Shown one piece after another: positions 26,564-38,700 of a DNA stretch of 64,000 nt (position 1 is its first letter; every line of letters starts with the position of its first letter). Origin of the DNA: Mesaphorura yosii (Eukaryota; Arthropoda; Collembola; Poduromorpha; Tullbergiidae). Under the pieces are notes generated by a model that made no database searches, was not told where the DNA came from, and saw nothing but the letters and a program-made list of their open reading frames with translations. The DNA is taken from assembly GCA_009869945.1 (NCBI GenBank), contig WIXG01000186.1:1-64000 (forward strand), read 5' to 3'. The position numbers were made by a program, and so were the translations under genes.

Positions 26564-27340
26564 TTTGCTAAGCCAAGCCGCAGTTGGAAATTGCACGTAT
26601 CGAGCTCAGAAGTCGCTTCCTGACTGCCGTGCTGATCTGGCGAACCTCTTGTGAAATCGCTTTCGAGCACCTGAGCGTTCAATTCCTGTCACGAGTTAAC
26701 TCATGAGCATTGTTTTCATGTATTCGATTCCATAGTTCCGTACAGGAATTCATTCATGAGCCAGAGATAAGATAATGCATGCCGTTGTTTGTTCATGGAG
26801 CGTTTCGGATTGTGAAGTGCTACCATTCCAAGCGTATACTTTTATAAGTCAAGCCAGACTACTTGTATAATTTTTGGGTAGCATACATGGGGACATAAAA
26901 GCACTTTACGTATCGGTTTTGATTGTGTGACGATTAAACTGAATCATTTAGTTTATTGTTGCAAATTCTGGTAACTCCATGGCCAGCACGAGCCATAAAA
27001 GTTCGACCCAACTGAGTTTACTCACTTCATATGTTTGTGAATGAATGAGATAAGACATCTTGACTGACTCATGAGACAATTTTTAACTTTAATGTTGTGA
27101 TTATGGCTATTAAAGAAGTAACACTAGCACTACCTTAATTGATGAAACGAAGCGAATGCTTTCATCTCATGCAACTCATGCTCATCAATCCTTTACTTTG
27201 ATGATCGTAATTGGCTTCAGCTTTCGCTAACCGGGCTTGAGCAAGCTCCAGCGGATGAGCTATGAGTGAGTGTGCTTTACAGAATTGGCCAGATTTCTGA
27301 TTCACGCCAAAATTAGGTAGCAGGTCCTCATTTCGAGGAA
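26564..27340. promoter_or_regulatory. Divergent promoter region between esterase and ribokinase genes
   Basis: The two start codons face away across 777 bases. The region holds both 5' UTRs and promoters and shows no coding signal. Bases 27177-27214 resemble 35732-35765 (see the dispersed repeat entries). Confidence 0.5.
27177..27214 (+). repeat. Short dispersed element, copy 1
   Basis: CATGCTCATC followed by CTTTACTTTGATGAT and TAATT occurs here and again at 35732-35765, with a four-base gap between the blocks in this copy and two or three substitutions. It lies about 130 bases upstream of the ribokinase ATG. Confidence 0.4.
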
Positions 27341-28602
<1,262 letters not shown>

Positions 28603-28667
28603 AGTTTGTATCCGTGATAGCCTGAGGTCATGAAACCTTAGCTGGATTGGTTTGCCAATTTTGGATG

Positions 28668-28673
28668 AATAAA
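28668..28673 (+). promoter_or_regulatory. Poly(A) signal of ribokinase
   Basis: AATAAA 66 bases after the ribokinase stop codon. Confidence 0.55.
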
Positions 28674-29113
28674 GCAAAATTCACTTCAGCATTTTGCCTG
28701 TTCTGTTTTATTGCGAATTAGTCATCTTCATCACGGATTCTTGACCAGAAATACATGCGATATGGAGTGAGAAACAGACTGTGTAAACATTAAAGAAATG
28801 AATTACTGCGTCAATGAGAAAAATATCCTAAAACGCCATTTCATTCACATTAGTTAAAATTTGTTTGACGTGGCTGGGCTGTCGTTGTCAGTCAACCGCA
28901 GCATAACACCTTGTGGCGCCGCCTTTTGGTGACCTCATCCTCGAGCTCATTGCCTGCCGCTGCCTTGCTACCTGACATCACTTTCCTCTCAGAATCGAAT
29001 TCAGGAGGTCGCACTCACTCCGTTCCTTCGCATTCTCATTTGGTACATTCAGATTCCGTCGTCTAGAACTACCAGTTCGCATTATCGCATTCGCATTTTC
29101 GTATTACTTCAAG
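28674..29113. other. Spacer and promoter of the sushi-domain gene
   Basis: No gene seen. It contains the 3' end of ribokinase and presumably the promoter and 5' UTR of the downstream plus-strand gene. The ATG at 29114 has the context CAAGATGG. Confidence 0.5.
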
Positions 29114-30275
29114 ATGGTCTCGAAAATTTTCGTACTTGGCGATAGCGACACAAATGGCAAGTGCTTAAAGATCCTACTAGGCGTGTTCGTGCTGAGTACA
29201 GTCATCATCGCGATCAGCATCTGCGTGTACACATTCAGATCGGGTGCGGTGTATTGGCCAGGTAAGCCAGAATTCGACTTGATAAATCTAGAAATCTCCA
29301 CCCACAAGGCTCTCTTACATCAGTAATCAACATCGCCTTCTGCAGTTTGCCCACCTCCCTCGTTGAGCGAAAATGGGCTGAGTAATTGGACCCTGTACTC
29401 GGAGCACATCACGTACGCCTGCATGCCAGGCTATGCGCTGGACGGAAATGAGACGATGATCGTGTCCAAATGCAATGAGGAGGACAAGATTTGGCTTCCG
29501 CCGCCACCCGAATGTGTAAGCATTACTTCAGTCACCATTTTAGAGCAATTCTGACAGCAAGCCTTCCAAATTGAATCCAGCTAAAGCCGCGATGGATGAT
29601 GAATGCTTCAGGGCCAAGAATTAGTCATGCCATTTTATTTGCACAACTGCTTTTTCATGTTCACGTTAAAATGAGCTAATGCGCATCTTCTATACCTCTG
29701 CTCCGCAGTCTGACGTTCCGTATTTGCCAATTCTGCTAAATTGCAACATCACACAAAATGGACTGCGAGGGCGAATCTCAATTTGGCAAGAAGACGATCT
29801 GAGCCCAACGTTTGTGTCGGGGTTCATCAACACGACCAATGTCAACGAAACCGAATCTGCAATCACGGAAATGATTCAACTGTCTTTCTCAACCTGCTCC
29901 GTTTCGCACGAGTCCCCTTTACGGGTGCCCGAGTACCCGGACTGCACCGGACTCGAGAATTGCTTCAATATTAAGCTGAACAGCACGATGCTTATTTCGT
30001 ACCAGAAGCTAGACGTCAAAATCATCATCATCTTCATTGACAACACTCAGACTGCATTCTTTGTGACCCTCCATCAAAATGGTGTCACAATTATTATGAA
30101 GGAGCCACTAATCGTCAGCCATAGCACCACGACTATGTCACCGCCAACGAGCACGTCTACGACCACCAGCACCAGTACGACGACTACCATTCCTATTTTC
30201 TCAACGACACAAGAATCCGCCGTCAGCAGCAGCAGCGCGCTTCCGGCAGGGCACTACAGACGCCATCACTTTTGA
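29114..30275 (+). CDS. Single-pass membrane protein with one sushi (CCP) domain and Thr-rich stalk
   Basis: Exons 29114-29261, 29346-29515, 29709-30275 give 294 residues. Residues about 20-41 (ILLGVFVLSTVIIAISICVY) form a membrane helix after a short polar N-terminus, suggesting a type II anchor. Exon 2 is exactly one sushi/CCP module: Cys51 (VCPPP), ITYACMPGYAL, SKCNEEDKIWLPPPPEC with Cys106 last, four cysteines in the usual spacing. Exon 3 encodes about 140 residues rich in beta-forming stretches with two further cysteine pairs and several N-x-S/T sites, which I do not recognise. A Thr/Ser/Pro-rich segment with STSTTTS-type repeats follows and looks O-glycosylated. The protein is probably a cell-surface or matrix-facing glycoprotein. 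Function is unknown; a role in complement should not be assumed from a single CCP domain. Confidence 0.85.
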
Positions 30276-30836
30276 ATTCGCTGTTTATGCTGAAAGTCTT
30301 CCGGCCTTTTAGCAACTTGATAGTCAGTTATCAATTATGTTTATAGTTTATAAACTGAATACTTTGTCGTCGTTTGTAGTACACTTCAATTAAGTTTTAT
30401 TATCACATCCATTACTTTTTTGCATTTGACTCTGTACCACTCAAATATTGAAATACCACTCAATGGCTTAATAATACTTCTAATCACGACTAAAATGGAC
30501 CATTTCCTACAAAGCCTTTGCGTTTACATTTGTTATCCAAAACGTCTCAAATTGTAAAGATAAAAAGGGATTGTAAAAACAGTTACCGAGATCAAAGATT
30601 TCAAAGATAGGTGCAAGAGATTAACAAAGGAACTGCTGTTAGCTGCTACTGCATTCGCCTGCGAGCTAACCTACGCATGTGTGCTAAAAAAAAAGGCTCG
30701 GATTGCAATTTGTCTTTTCCTTGGATTGGAGGTTTGTGTTGTGCGTGACACAGTGAATGTACCTTGATTGCGGAGAAATTCATTCAGAATGACGTGGACC
30801 TGCAATTGCAGTGGAATGGGAAGTGAAATGAGCATT
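30276..30836. other. Spacer between convergent sushi-protein and CPT1 genes
   Basis: AT-rich, 561 bases, containing the two 3' UTRs. No extra gene was recognised; the minus frame at 30671-30922 overlaps the CPT1 last exon in another frame. Confidence 0.55.
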
Positions 30837-33800
30837 CTATTTTGTCTTGGCTGACTCGTCAGTGCCAGCAGCTTCAAAAAGCTGCTTGATTTCCTCCAAG
30901 CTTTGAAAAATATTCTCCACAAATCTTTGAGATGAAGTAGCTGGACTAGAATGCTTTGAGGTCACGTGGAAAAATATTTTGTGATCGTTTGGTAACATGT
31001 AACTCACTGCGGACAAGTAAACAAAACGGGTGTTATTAGAAAACTGATGGAAAGCTAAACTGGTAATGCAAAAAATGCAATCACTAACCTCCGTAGCCAG
31101 AATCAGAAACTGGACCTGTTGAAAAGAAAGTATACAAGTCAACCAATATCTTCTCATTGCCATGTGCACAGTTTTTATTCTTACCGAAACCACCTCCAGG
31201 CGACACCTTGTCGTAGAACAATTTGTTGTTTGAATCGGGAACGTCGGAAAGTTGTTGTTGCGGCTGTTGACTTGTACTCAGCGTCCAGGGCCTCATCAAG
31301 ATCTTCTCCAAAAATGGGCTTTGCTATAAAATTGATTGAACGTGTCATGAAAGTTGATTGTTTCAAAATTTCAAGATTCAGCCTTACGTTTCCTAAGCCC
31401 TTGCAAGCCACGTAAAGAGCAAACAAGTGACGGTCAATTCCTTTCCCGTTCATAGAGTCCCTGTAGAGCTGCTGATGTTTATTAGCCGCAATGCGCAGGA
31501 ATTTGATTTTCTCTTCCGTTGTACGATTGTTTTCTACCATGGACTTCACGAAGTCTGCTGCTTCTTGTGTGCAGGACCGGACTGTTTCAGTTCTGCCGTT
31601 GTTGTACAAGCGTGTCATACTAGCTTCATAAGTTTGAGCAAATTTTCCAGCATCTTTGAAGTACGCCAACTGGAGAGCAAGTTGCACGAAGGCATCAGGA
31701 GAAATGCGGCATTTTTTGACAGCTCCTTTACCCCATTGATCGTGATCGGCAATCACCAAGTCTAAATCCTCGTTGTTCTAGAATTTAGGAAAACCGTTAA
31801 GTGAAGATTAATATTGAATTAAAAGCCAACTTCTGGGCAGTACCTTTTGAGCGAACTCGACAGCACGTGAGATATGTGAACCGAGATCAGGACAAACGTT
31901 CCATTTCAAGCGACTGGGGTTTTTGTACTTCCCTTCTCGAAATGACTTTGGCATCGGCATGCAAGTTTCTTCTTCCGTGTACCACTTTTCTAGTACTTCT
32001 CTGGTCAAGGCGTACTCCCAACAATGTGCCATTGCCGGAGCATCCGCCATGGAATGTTCGACATTTAACCCACATTGCCCGTTCTTGAAGAAAATGACGT
32101 TCACGCATTTATCAAACCAGATGGTCTTGCCGTCAGCGTGGAGGAGTATCTTCGCTTTTTCGCCTAACGATTGAGGTTTCTCATCACTCAAGATTACCAT
32201 CATTATCGACTTTTCTATGGATTCCATTGATTCCCGATTTTGACCAGAACCGAAGTACATCTTTCGAAGGCCGGCCCATTCGGGACGAGGCAGTGTCGTG
32301 AGTGCAGCAATGCTCCTCACCGTTCTTTGCTCTAAACAAAACTCTAACTGAACAAAATTCATAGCGATAAAACTTCACGGCGACAAGATTCTTACCGGTG
32401 TCGCAGGGGATTTGATCCTGCGAGTCGCCATTAGCCACGATCCAGTCGAACATGGTTTGAAGCCTTGATGGACACAAAATCTGATTTTTGGAGTCAAACA
32501 CATCTAATGTGTAATAGAGGCCTTTGTAAGAGACAATGATGTGACGTGATTCAGCACTATCGAAATGTTTAAGCTCGTCAACTTCGTCTCCGGGAATTCT
32601 ATGAATGTAATACAGAACGCTTCTTATTCAGTACCCGAACTTTATGGGTATCTACATATTGTAAGCATACCTGTACGACGAGAATAGCCGCTCGTATTGA
32701 GCCATGCAAATTGGAATTGTTCGTCGAAGTACCAACGGCTGCAATTCTTCTCGATCAATGAGTCTTTTGAAATTCAAGATATGATAGAGTACAGTCGCGG
32801 CACGAATGCTTCGGTCGGATGTGGGTGCCCAATAACTCTGATCCATTCCATAGTAGTTGGAATTGATGGGTAAGGGGCTTCTGGTCATGAGGTACACGTA
32901 TTTTTCCCTGAGTGAGTTAAAACTGTTCTATAAAAACTGGGTTAAGCATGTCGCACATAAGAAAGAAACATTCTTGGTCTTACCACCAATCGCTGACATA
33001 ATTGGGTACCCACCAACTCCTCAAATACAATATTCTTTGGAGTTTACTTCCGATGCCTTTCTCAAACTCTCCTGCTTCCTTAGTCAGCTGGTCCAATTCT
33101 GCTTGATCGCATAATGGCTTCAGGCTGGCCAATAGCTTCTCCAAAGTTGAGTGCAGGTTCGGTACTGACAACCGCGGAAGAGATCTTTGGCAACTGTACA
33201 GAGATGGCAAGTACCCAGAGGTCATCCTCACCATCACGGCCCAAATTACTGTCTTTATGGATTGTGATTTGAAGTCTTCATCTAAACAATGGTGACAGCG
33301 TTTGTAAACAACCGAAAAGCGATCATGCATAGATCTAGGTGGGCAATACTCACATAGCCAACTGCGGTAGTTCAACAAAATTCTTAGTACATATTGCCGG
33401 AGTGTCATCAAAATTAGGAAGAATGTCAGCCCAACCACCCCAGCGATGATCACTGCTTGAAGCCATCTGGGAGTTCCTGTGCATACGCAAGAGCACTTGA
33501 TTTGTGAACTTCGACCACCCAAACCACATTAAATGTAGGATCTTATACCTGCTGGTAAAAGCAAGACTGTACCAAGGGACCATAGATATTGATTAAGCCT
33601 GGTCGTTGACTGTGGTTCCGCCAAAAGCAAAGCTAAGGCTATTGAAAAGACAATTGACAAATTGTTGGTTGATGTTGGCCATGTGCCGTTCCTCACTGAA
33701 TTCCTGTGATATCAAACATGGTTGACCAGTTAAGGATAGGGCCCTCATTTTCCAATGACAGAACATACCGTGTTCGATAATAGCGTCTCTTCACTGCTTT

Positions 33801-33896
33801 TCGTATTTCATGGTAAACGTCCTTCCAGGAATCGCGTCCCTCCTCCAATGTTGGTGGAACGCGAAGTTCCTGCACTGCCATACGGGCCTCTGCCAT
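30837..33896 (-). CDS. CPT1: Carnitine O-palmitoyltransferase 1
   Basis: Exons in transcript order: 33769-33896, 33549-33703, 33354-33476, 32984-33281, 32671-32907, 32396-32598, 31844-32331, 31388-31777, 31185-31323, 31089-31115, 30837-31006; 785 residues against 773 in human CPT1A. The enzyme sits in the mitochondrial outer membrane and makes acylcarnitine, the gate to fatty-acid oxidation. The N-terminus MAEARMAV resembles the family's regulatory start. Two membrane helices follow (residues about 53-70 and 103-125), then the acyltransferase core with [40 protein letters not shown] and the catalytic His474 in [32 protein letters not shown] and [13 protein letters not shown] are clear, and the C-terminus has [11 protein letters not shown] and [16 protein letters not shown]. 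Deviations are Arg at position 5, where animal CPT1A has His, and Met for Trp after the catalytic His. Exon 10 is only 27 bases. Confidence 0.96.
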
Positions 33897-34376
33897 TGTT
33901 GGATGCTTTCAGTTCCACTGATTGGAGCTTAACAAACCTGAGAAACAAAGACGAACGTTAGTGACAATTTCATACGGAGATCTTTAGCCAGATTGATACC
34001 AAGAATCACCTCACAGTGCAAAGTTCCGTTAACTGTCCAGTCCAAAGTCCGAGTCCACACCAAGTCGTAGCTTGTTTACAATGTAAAACTGAGATCCTAA
34101 TGAATGAAAACAAATGTGTCACAAGGGTATTAACCTCCTATGAACAAATACGTGCTAAAGTGGATACACGATACAGATTAAATGAATCTCTCTTTTCTGT
34201 GTAGAAATAAGTGAGAACCCACTTGATACCGTTACGCAGCTAAATAGAGCTTAACCAACATGCGATGCGGCACCGCACACACAATTAGTATGACTTTGAT
34301 GGTATGAGTCTCGTACACGTGTGAATTAAGATTGGCATGAACAATTGCTTACCTACAATGAAAATTCACATCCGCC

Positions 34377-34512
34377 GGAGTACCAAGTTTGACAGAAACC
34401 TTGGAATTTGGAATGAATTCGAATGGTAGACGCTACCGTAGCTTTGAAATTCCGACCGTATCCGTAATGAACGGGTCAATTCGGAATTCGGAATGGAATT
34501 CACGAAATGTGA
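34377..34512. repeat. Degenerate GGAATTC-type repeat tract
   Basis: GAATTC, GGAATT and their variants recur many times within about 135 bases, including the adjoining GGAATTCGGAATGGAATTC near 34479. GGTAGACGCTACC at 34425-34437 is an inverted repeat inside it. The tract looks like locally slipped, diverged sequence rather than a known element. Confidence 0.4.
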
Positions 34513-35731
34513 AATGTCAAATTCGAATTGTATTTTGTGCGAATACGAGATGACAGCTTCGAGGTACTACCGGAGAACCTTGACCAATATAACGAGCACT
34601 CGAGCACGAGCACAACAGTCGGTCGGTTGGTGCAGCAGAGAAAGTTACGACATCCTCAAGGTGAACTGGTAGAAATTGGTCGGACCAAAGCAGAGCCAAG
34701 TTCACTACACGCGACGGCTCGGCCCTACGAAAGACTACCAAAAGCAGTGAAGCCAAGGCACTGTGCCGCAGCCTTAGAGTACATGTGTTTGCACTTAAGA
34801 TGCGGATATGCAGTATGATGTATGAATGAACGAAAGTAAAAGTGAGGTGTATGAGCCTTTCCATGCATCCTAGCGTCTTCCACCTGTATTGCAACCTGCG
34901 TCTTTGCACGTCTTTGGAGAGATTCAGCTGTCCGCCGTACAAAACACATATCAGCCAAGATTCTACAAATCTGCCCAATTTTTATTCATATTTGTGGGAT
35001 TCACCTATTCCGTTCACCATTCATGGCTTGACATAGAATGTTATTGTTTTCTCATCCCACTCCCACAAAACAAACTAATAAAGGATGGATTACAATGCAA
35101 ATAGTCAAGTCAAGCCAGCCAGTTACGCGAAAGCGTGAAGTGCACGCACACGCACACGCCAATAAGTTCCACATGGCTTAAGTTCCATATCCATATCGTA
35201 TTTCCTGGATTCCAAATTCCGACACAAAGCACAAAAAGAAGAGAAAGTGTTAGCGAAGCAAACTCCAAAATATAAAACCACATTCACCGGAAAATGCGGA
35301 AAGGATTCCATTCCATTGCACTGCTGCTGCTGCTGTGATATTGCATTATCTCGTAATATAAATACCCGGGAAGAAAAACATGACATTTCTCTCATTTCCT
35401 AGCGCACAATTGTATTTGCCTTTTCACTCCAGAAGATACAAAATTCCACCAACACCAGAGACTAATGGAATTTCATATCTACGAAAGTACGACGAGCTGA
35501 AAGCGTAGGCGTAAAGTGAAGTGTGGATTGTGGGAAGATCAGACGACGGATGCGAATGGATCAGAAGCCGGGCGGGCCGTGATGAAACAATAATAACGAT
35601 AGAGGCTCCTGACGCCAAAGATCCATTGAGATGTATTGTGGGAGTTTCCACGTGGCAATTGAAACTGAACGATTGAACGTTTGAAGCGTTGAGGTCGATG
35701 GCAATAAAGCAATCGATGATTTCTCTTTGCT

Positions 35732-35765
35732 CATGCTCATCCTTTACTTTGATGATTTTAATTAG
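35732..35765 (+). repeat. Short dispersed element, copy 2
   Basis: CATGCTCATC joined directly to CTTTACTTTGATGAT and, two bases on, TAATT. The same blocks occur at 27177-27214 upstream of ribokinase, 8.5 kb away and in the same orientation. Confidence 0.4.
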
Positions 35766-38700
35766 TTGGTGCGTATATGTCATGATTCCTAAATGAAAAT
35801 CAATAAACAGGCGAGGGAAATTGCGGAACCTTTTTCTGCTTCATGAAATGATGATGAGCATTTTGCGTGAGATGAGATCCTAACTGGGTCGGGTCTCGTC
35901 TTTTATTTTCATGGACCCGGCCATGAAGTGCAGCGTAAGTTGGCTGGCCTCAAGTCCTCATTGATATTGATTACAATTACAATGCGAGAGGCGGAAAGAC
36001 GAACGACGTGCTTTAAAAACGATGAATAACACGTTTGAGGTGAATTGGTCGTTATTTCATCTCGAACCTCCGTCGAGCAGCCATAATAACTATATTTTAT
36101 TCTCATCTCCGTCTTCGCATTTCGTAGAAGCTCGACTTTCCTTTCAGAGTTCAGAGTTCCATTATTTTCATTTTTCTCAAACTCAGTTCAGCACGGACAC
36201 GGCAGCTACGAGTTTGAATGAAGCTTTAGTTCATGTGTGCATGTGATTTCTGTATTATTATCGCCTGCCTTCCACGCGCACGCACGCAGAGGCGTAAAAA
36301 CGAGGCAATGATGATGTTCCATTACCATTCTTCCGTGCTTGGGAACTCATTCAGTTAGGAAATTGTGTAAAACATGATTACAGAGGAGAAGGAAAGAATG
36401 AGATGAAAGGAAATTGTGCAAGAGCGGCTGAGAGCGAATAGCGTCGTGAAATTACGCAAAGTGCGCGATGTGTGGCTTTCCAGCGTTCGCATGTCCTTCA
36501 GCCTCGGCCCCTCAGCGTACTTTATATTGTCATCATCCATCGTACTTTAGAGTGTTAAACCCCAAATTAAACGCATTGACCTTCATTGCAATTTACTGAA
36601 AAGTCATCCAAGGGATTGGTTGTGTATTGAAAGAAATGGACCAAATGTCGGGTCGGCGAGTGTAATTGCGAATTGGACTCTGAAATCTCTAGTTCCTAAT
36701 CAGGAATTACTTAACAAATTCCTTAATTATTATTCAATCTCGCCTCCATGTATATTTCCAATCATATCCACCTCCACATTGAACCCCACCGGGCCAGAGA
36801 CCGACAAACTTCAACTGGCTTTATGGATCCCATTTGTGATGCTCGATTACTTTTATGTACCGGCTCCCAAATTGCATCAGGTACGCTACACCACGCGTAA
36901 AAGGCGCACGGCTCCTTATTTGTTACCTGATGAGGCGGTGAATGGTGCACGATTATCGATAAAGTAGAGGAACTACCTCCATCATCATCTTCTGGAATGC
37001 ATCCGCCTATCATTTAAATTGAATAGTTGATCACTTGTACGTTGAATTTGTGCTTGTATCGTGCTTGTTCTCAGTTCAAAATCGAAACTTGATGCGATAT
37101 AAGAATGAACAATGAATAACCAAGGCAGACTTCTAACCTCACCTCGCGGTATATATTTATTGCAATTTAGTGAGATCGAATGCTAATACTGGGACGAGTC
37201 AAGTCAACAGAAAACAACGAACCTTCATTCGTTCAAACGTTCACGTTTTCAGCTCGATTTCTCGTGTATCAAGCACGCATACAGCGACCACCGAAGAAAT
37301 GAGATACTCTGGAAAACAGTATGAGTTGGACAGACGGCCGAGTCAAGGAATTCCAATTTTCCAAGAAATAAGATATTACATGATAATGGGTTTCTTGCAT
37401 TCTGCTTCATTCGTTCTGCCTATCCTGCCTGCTGCTGCCTGCTTTTATAAAAAGAAGAAGGAAATGAAAAAAGTACTGCTGAAAAGAAAGAGTGAAAGCT
37501 CTTTCATGAAAATATAACTTTACCGTGTCTGGAAATACGCCTGGCGAGTGCGATACACTCACGCACCACGAAAAATGCTCATTTTAACAATTTGAAACCA
37601 GAAGATGAGTGCCGTGGACTTGTACGGAATCAAATACCACAGCGAGAAGAGAAAGGATTATTTCATTCATTTCAGGCAGGTTCGTCTTTGCTGGGACTGG
37701 GAACTCAAATCGTACTCGTTCTCACTCCCGCAGAGTTGCATTTCAAAGAAAGAGTCGCTCTGAAACTGAAAACACGAAATACGATTTCGCATTTCGCAAC
37801 AATGCGACACAACAGAAAGCTTCCAATTTTGAAGAAATGCTCGCGATTTTCCTGGGAAGGGAAACATTTCTCAACCTGGCGTGGCTTGCTTTTGCAGGCA
37901 CAGCGTGGCGAGTGGCTCCATTATTATTATTTCGGCGTTCCTGCCTCGGTTTCAGTTAATGCAGTTTAGTGTTACTCGAATTGGAAACCGGAAATGGAGG
38001 CTTATTCCGTTCCAGGCAGGCAGGCCACGCATCGACATGGAGCAAGTGTAATAATAGAACTACCAGAAGTATGAGCCGAATTTCTATTTTTGGCATTCGC
38101 GTACGTGAAATCCGTATTTTTGGGCTCCACGCACTGAAAATACAACAAGATTCACGATCATGATCATTAATTAGGCCTCGTAGATGTTTGCTGCTTCATG
38201 CGCACCTCATTTTGGTTTGAATGAACACTAATGAGAACCGCTTTACGGTGGTTCTGAGAAATGTGCAGGGTTAAGCACTTCTGAGCTGTTATGAGTTGGG
38301 TGGAATGATGAACGCGTAATACTACTATTACAAATTCGTTTCGTGAGATCAATTAAGGTTCGGGTTCTTTAGTTTAGCCTCCTCCAGCGCGAGCTTGAGA
38401 ACGAACCGCCGTTTTGTGCAGTGCTACTGTGCGTGCCAGCTTTGGTTCCTCGTGCTTGGTCTGCGTGAGGACATGGAACCCAACGGTATGCAGCAGAGCT
38501 TTCCTGGCGGCTTCCTGCTTCAAATTTTAAGGAAAACCAGACACTGGAGTCGAGTTTAGTTCAGTCAACAACTCAGCTCGCACAGACGCTTGTGACGGCT
38601 TGACCTGCCTGGTTCAAAAAGTGTCTCGGTGTCTCAAGCTCGGCTTAAATCATATTTCAAGTGTTTGTTCCCATTTGCAGAATATTTTCAACTTGTAAAA

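Noticed and set aside
36620..36967. 115-codon plus-strand frame in the gene-poor region
   Set aside because: No family recognised and no adjoining exons; chance frame is likelier.
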